Source: Planctomycetales bacterium
Lineage (GTDB): Bacteria > Planctomycetota > Planctomycetia > Planctomycetales > Planctomycetaceae
Direction of reading: 5' to 3'
Assembly: GCA_020050375.1 (NCBI GenBank)
Contig: JAGVKR010000157.1
Span: 1-7,653, forward strand
Length of the DNA: 7,653 nucleotides
Each line of letters starts with the position of its first letter. The stretch's first letter is position 1. Below, piece by piece: positions 5,281 through 7,653 of the stretch. Under the pieces are notes generated by a model. It saw only the letters and a list, made by a program, of their open reading frames with translations. It was not told the origin of the DNA and searched no databases. The translations under genes and the position numbers were made by a program.

Positions 5281-6630
5281 TCAGCCAGCGTTGGCGTTGG
5301 CCGGCGACCCCTCGCGGGGCGTGGGATCGGAGGGAAGCAGCCTCCCGATCAGGAACAGGGCCACAACGAGCATTCCCGCAGCGACGGCGAAGCTGGTCTT
5401 CCGCCCGAAATGATCGGAAATCTCGCCAAAGGCATGTGACGAGAATCCGACCAAAACGCTCAGCAGGCTCAAGTAGGCCATGTTGAGTCGAACGAACGGC
5501 TTTTCGGACGCGGTCGTGACGTAGTTCGGGAAATAGGCCCCGAACAGCTCCCCGGCGCCCATGATGCCGAAGGTCAGCAGAAACCAGGTGCCGCTGCTGC
5601 CGAGGGCCCACCCCATTCCTACCAGCAGGATCGACGTCGTGGTGATCAGCGTCGCCCGCGGGCTGGCGGTCGCCAGCAGCCATCCCAGACCGGCCCCCGC
5701 CGCCGCCTTGAAGCCAAATCTCAAAAAGGTTTGCACGCCGAGCGTGTCCGTCTGCTGCCCGAGAATCTCCTTGGCGTGCAGGGAGACATTCGAGAAAATC
5801 GCATTCCCGCCCGAGTAGACAATGACATAGATTACCACCGCGAACAGCACCGAGCGATTGCGAACGAATTGCCGCAATCCTGATGTGAGCTCGCTGAGCG
5901 GCGATTCCTGACCGACTGCCGGCGCAGAAAGCTGCGAACATCCCACCGCCGGCAACGTGAACGAAGCGATCATGATCCCCAGCCCGACCAGGAGCGGCGC
6001 GACCGCGGCGAACATCGCCATATAATTGGAAGGAAACGCGAGTCCGAACGAATGCCCGCCGAGCAGGCGGCCGTCGAACAGCGCGTCCTGCAACAGCGCG
6101 CCGACGCAGGCGAAGAGCGGGCCGATTCCAAACGCGGCCCCCAGCGCCTTGCCGCGACGCGACGTCGAAACTCCTCTTCGCAGCATATCCCACAGCGCCG
6201 TAAGCAGAATGCCGGACGACGCGCCAAAGACCGCGGCATGCGCGACGACCATTCGACTCGCCGCGGTGGAAGAAGCGCCGCTTGCAAGCGTTACGGCCAC
6301 CGCCGCCGTGATCGTGGCCATCCCCCCGATCGCCGACAGGGCCAGCGGCTTCAGATATCGCGGTTGCGGAAGAAACCACGCCGTCAGCACCGGGACGACG
6401 GCCATCCACGAATAGACGGCCGACGGACGATTGCAGAAGGTGTCATTGTTGCCGAGGTCCTTCAGCAGATTGGCGTGCGTCAGGCCGATGTAGGAAACCG
6501 GAGCCGCGAGATAGAAAAACGCCCAGAAGATCGCGAAGCATGCAATGTTTCGATTCTGTCGCGTAACCGGCAACGGACAATCGTCACCGGGTAGCGGAAG
6601 TTCGCCAGGCGCCTCACTCGGCTCGGACAT
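5281..6630 (-). CDS. MFS-type transporter, 12 membrane helices
   Basis: This 449-residue integral inner-membrane protein probably moves a small solute by proton-coupled or facilitated transport; the substrate is unknown. Hydrophobic helices fall at about 28-50, 68-88, 95-118, 127-150, 163-183, 205-229, 258-278, 303-322, 327-345, 349-370, 385-402 and 413-432, a 6+6 layout with a polar loop at about 230-257. GEISDHFGRK (402-411) matches the MFS loop motif G-x-x-x-D-x-x-G-R-K but sits before the last helix rather than between helices 2-3 or 8-9. RRGKALGAAFGIGPL (158-172) is typical of the start of helix 5. I chose ATG 6630 over the upstream ATG 6699 because GAGAAAGG stands 6 nt before it and the extra 23 residues look non-coding. 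It is divergent from the sialidase-like gene; a sugar or acid substrate is possible but unproven. Confidence 0.85.
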   Translation of the reverse strand: MSEPSEAPGELPLPGDDCPLPVTRQNRNIACFAIFWAFFYLAAPVSYIGLTHANLLKDLGNNDTFCNRPSAVYSWMAVVPVLTAWFLPQPRYLKPLALSAIGGMATITAAVAVTLASGASSTAASRMVVAHAAVFGASSGILLTALWDMLRRGVSTSRRGKALGAAFGIGPLFACVGALLQDALFDGRLLGGHSFGLAFPSNYMAMFAAVAPLLVGLGIMIASFTLPAVGCSQLSAPAVGQESPLSELTSGLRQFVRNRSVLFAVVIYVIVYSGGNAIFSNVSLHAKEILGQQTDTLGVQTFLRFGFKAAAGAGLGWLLATASPRATLITTTSILLVGMGWALGSSGTWFLLTFGIMGAGELFGAYFPNYVTTASEKPFVRLNMAYLSLLSVLVGFSSHAFGEISDHFGRKTSFAVAAGMLVVALFLIGRLLPSDPTPREGSPANANAG

Positions 6631-6636
6631 CGGCAG

Positions 6637-6644
6637 CCTTTCTC
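6637..6644 (-). promoter_or_regulatory. Ribosome binding site that sets the MFS start
   Basis: The minus strand reads GAGAAAGG, then a 6-nt spacer, then ATG at 6630-6628. This is the only good Shine-Dalgarno match in the region, and it places the start 23 codons inside the longest open frame. Confidence 0.75.
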
Positions 6645-6950
6645 GCACGGCATGTCGGACGAAGGCGCATGCGGCGTATCGCGTCTTTGCTTCCTGCACC
6701 GTCCGTTACGAAACACAGCGATCGCTTCCGTGGCAGTTGAGCCGGAATGCGGCGAGGATGCAAGGCCATCCGAACCGAAGCGCGGCAGGCAGGCGCACGA
6801 CACGGCAGGCCAGAGAAGACTGGCGGGTGCCGGGGTCAAAGCGGCAAATCCATCGGCCGCGACAAAGGCAGTCCGATGAATCGATCCGAATCGGCGGTCG
6901 GTCGGCACAATAGGCAAGCGTGGCCCCGTGACCGGCGCCCGGCGTTTCGT

Positions 6951-7011
6951 TCTGTAGAAGGGAACGCCCTCGGTGGCGTTCCGCGAGTCAGAGTGCGCGT
7001 TGCTCTACAGA
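6951..7011. repeat. Nested inverted repeat (possible structured RNA)
   Basis: The outer arms TCTGTAGA (6951-6958) and TCTACAGA (7004-7011) are exactly complementary. Inside them GGAACGCC (6961-6968) and GGCGTTCC (6975-6982) form a perfect 8-bp hairpin with the 6-nt loop CTCGGT. The remaining 21 nt before the outer right arm contain a small GCG...CGC pairing, so an RNA could fold as a closed multi-branch structure. There is no T-run, so it is not an intrinsic terminator. A leader RNA, a protein-binding site or a dispersed repeat element are all possible. Confidence 0.55.
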
Positions 7012-7033
7012 TAGATTGTCCCGAGACGCTCGC

Positions 7034-7055
7034 GGATCGGCACTGAGGCCGATCC
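7034..7055. repeat. Perfect 8-bp hairpin, 6-nt loop
   Basis: GGATCGGC (7034-7041) and GCCGATCC (7048-7055) are exact complements around ACTGAG. It has the same arm and loop lengths as the hairpin at 6961-6982, 51 nt to its left, but a different sequence. No T-run follows in either direction. It lies about 200 nt upstream of the sialidase-like start. Confidence 0.55.
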
Positions 7056-7256
7056 CTGCAGATCTGAGTCGTGTCAAGAATAATCATCGCCCAAACAGTC
7101 CATCTTCGCATCCATCCCAGCCTCCTTGTAATCGCCATTTGTCCGTGTTAATGACATTTGTTGCGATCGACAAGCAGCCGTTTCGATGTGAGGCCCCCTC
7201 ACTCAATGACGTGTCTCTTCGCGAATGCTGATTCGTTCAACTGCCCGGGAGAGATC

Positions 7257-7653
7257 ATGCGATTCGAGACAGTGGCGGAAGGCTGGGTGGCCAGTGGCAA
7301 TCCGCCGGCGATGACGGGGAGCGTCGCGATTGGTCCGCGCATCGCCGCTCTACCCGACGGCACATTGCTGTGCAGCTACATGCGCCAATCGGCCGTTGGG
7401 ATCAACGACTTTGTCCCGTTTGTCGCCCGCTCGAACGACGGTGGCCAATCCTGGGAATCGCCGGGACCGGTCTGGACGATGCTGATCGGAAAGTGGTCGC
7501 TCTTTGTGTCTCTCAGTTGTGATCCGCGGGGACGTGTTTTCCTCTATGGAACGCGGACGCCGATCGACCGGCCCGGAGAGCCACTCTGGAGCAACGACAC
7601 ACAAGGTTTGAAACAGAACGAGCCGATCTGGGCCCTCTCGACTGACGGCGGGA
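7257..7653 (+). CDS. Sialidase/BNR-repeat family protein (N-terminal part, cut by window end)
   Basis: The frame is open from ATG 7257 to the last base, 132 codons. GGGAGAG ends 3 nt before the ATG, with its GGAG core 5 nt away. The product is the start of a six-bladed beta-propeller of the sialidase superfamily: IAALPDGTLLCSYM is the usual first-blade pattern, and SNDGGQSW (59-66) is a good Asp-box (S-x-D-x-G-x-x-W). A second Asp-box begins as STDGG at 128-132, where the window stops. No signal peptide is visible: the N-terminus MRFETVAEGWVASG is polar, suggesting a cytoplasmic protein or a start inside a longer one, though no upstream extension was seen. Catalytic arginines and the Tyr/Glu pair cannot be judged from this part, so hydrolase activity on sialosides is not established; many family members act on other sugars or none. 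Confidence 0.8.
   Translation, partial: MRFETVAEGWVASGNPPAMTGSVAIGPRIAALPDGTLLCSYMRQSAVGINDFVPFVARSNDGGQSWESPGPVWTMLIGKWSLFVSLSCDPRGRVFLYGTRTPIDRPGEPLWSNDTQGLKQNEPIWALSTDGG

Larger units (their letters stand above)
6645..7246. other. Non-coding intergenic region between divergent genes
   Basis: Six hundred bases separate the two divergent starts. The open frames here are short, rich in Arg, Ser and Pro, and lack ribosome sites, so none is called. The region should hold both promoters, but no clear -35/-10 pair was recognised. Its visible structure is a set of inverted repeats at 6951-7011 and 7034-7055, listed separately. From about 7075 to 7200 the sequence is noticeably more AT-rich, the likeliest place for the sialidase-side promoter. 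Confidence 0.6.

Noticed and set aside
5237..6409. 390-residue minus-strand frame overlapping the MFS gene
   Set aside because: Arg/Gly/Ala-rich translation typical of a shifted frame in GC-rich DNA; the overlapping frame has clear membrane helices and a ribosome site.
6545..6913. Plus-strand frame of 122 residues covering the MFS start
   Set aside because: Ser/Arg-rich shadow antisense to the MFS N-terminus, without a ribosome site.

Overview
The window looks like part of a GC-rich bacterial chromosome, probably a planctomycete. That assignment is inference: it rests on high GC at third codon positions, the style of the small hypothetical proteins (notably a short protein carrying a VVEAWPRL phrase), and an unusual MFS carrier lying divergent to a sialidase-like gene. 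No rRNA, tRNA, CRISPR array or intact insertion sequence is visible.

Left part (1-3549): a fragment of phage tail morphogenesis. On the minus strand, a tail assembly chaperone gene (3549 to 3142) is followed by an overlapping -1 frame ending at 2966. Four nucleotides after that comes a 616-residue tape-measure-like protein (2961 to 1111). The two chaperone frames are joined by a textbook programmed -1 frameshift signal: heptamer A AAA AAC, a 7-nt spacer, then a 12-bp stem-loop with one 2-nt bulge. This is the lambda G/GT arrangement and is the strongest biological observation here. Downstream are a convergent two-helix membrane protein (661-1071, plus) and an XRE-type DNA-binding protein (473 to 138, minus). 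The first 90 bases hold the tail of an unrecognised plus-strand frame. The usual neighbours of this module (major tail protein upstream; distal tail, baseplate and fibre genes downstream) are missing, so it is either a prophage remnant or an unusually compact rearranged element.

Middle part (3550-5190): a sparsely coding border. It holds A/T-tract repeats upstream of the chaperone gene, a short possibly degraded frame (4037 to 3831), and a strong plus-strand intrinsic terminator at 4451-4497 with no obvious gene in front of it. Two small unrecognised minus-strand genes follow (4952 to 4542 and 5189 to 4962).

Right part (5190-7653): ordinary-looking chromosomal genes. A 12-helix MFS transporter (6630 to 5281, minus) lies upstream of the two small genes. 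Across a 626-nt non-coding gap, a sialidase/BNR-repeat protein starts at 7257 (plus) and runs off the window. The gap contains two perfect 8-bp hairpins and a nested inverted repeat, suggesting a structured RNA leader or a repeat element. The divergent carrier/glycosidase-like pair could act together in carbohydrate use, but only their adjacency supports this.
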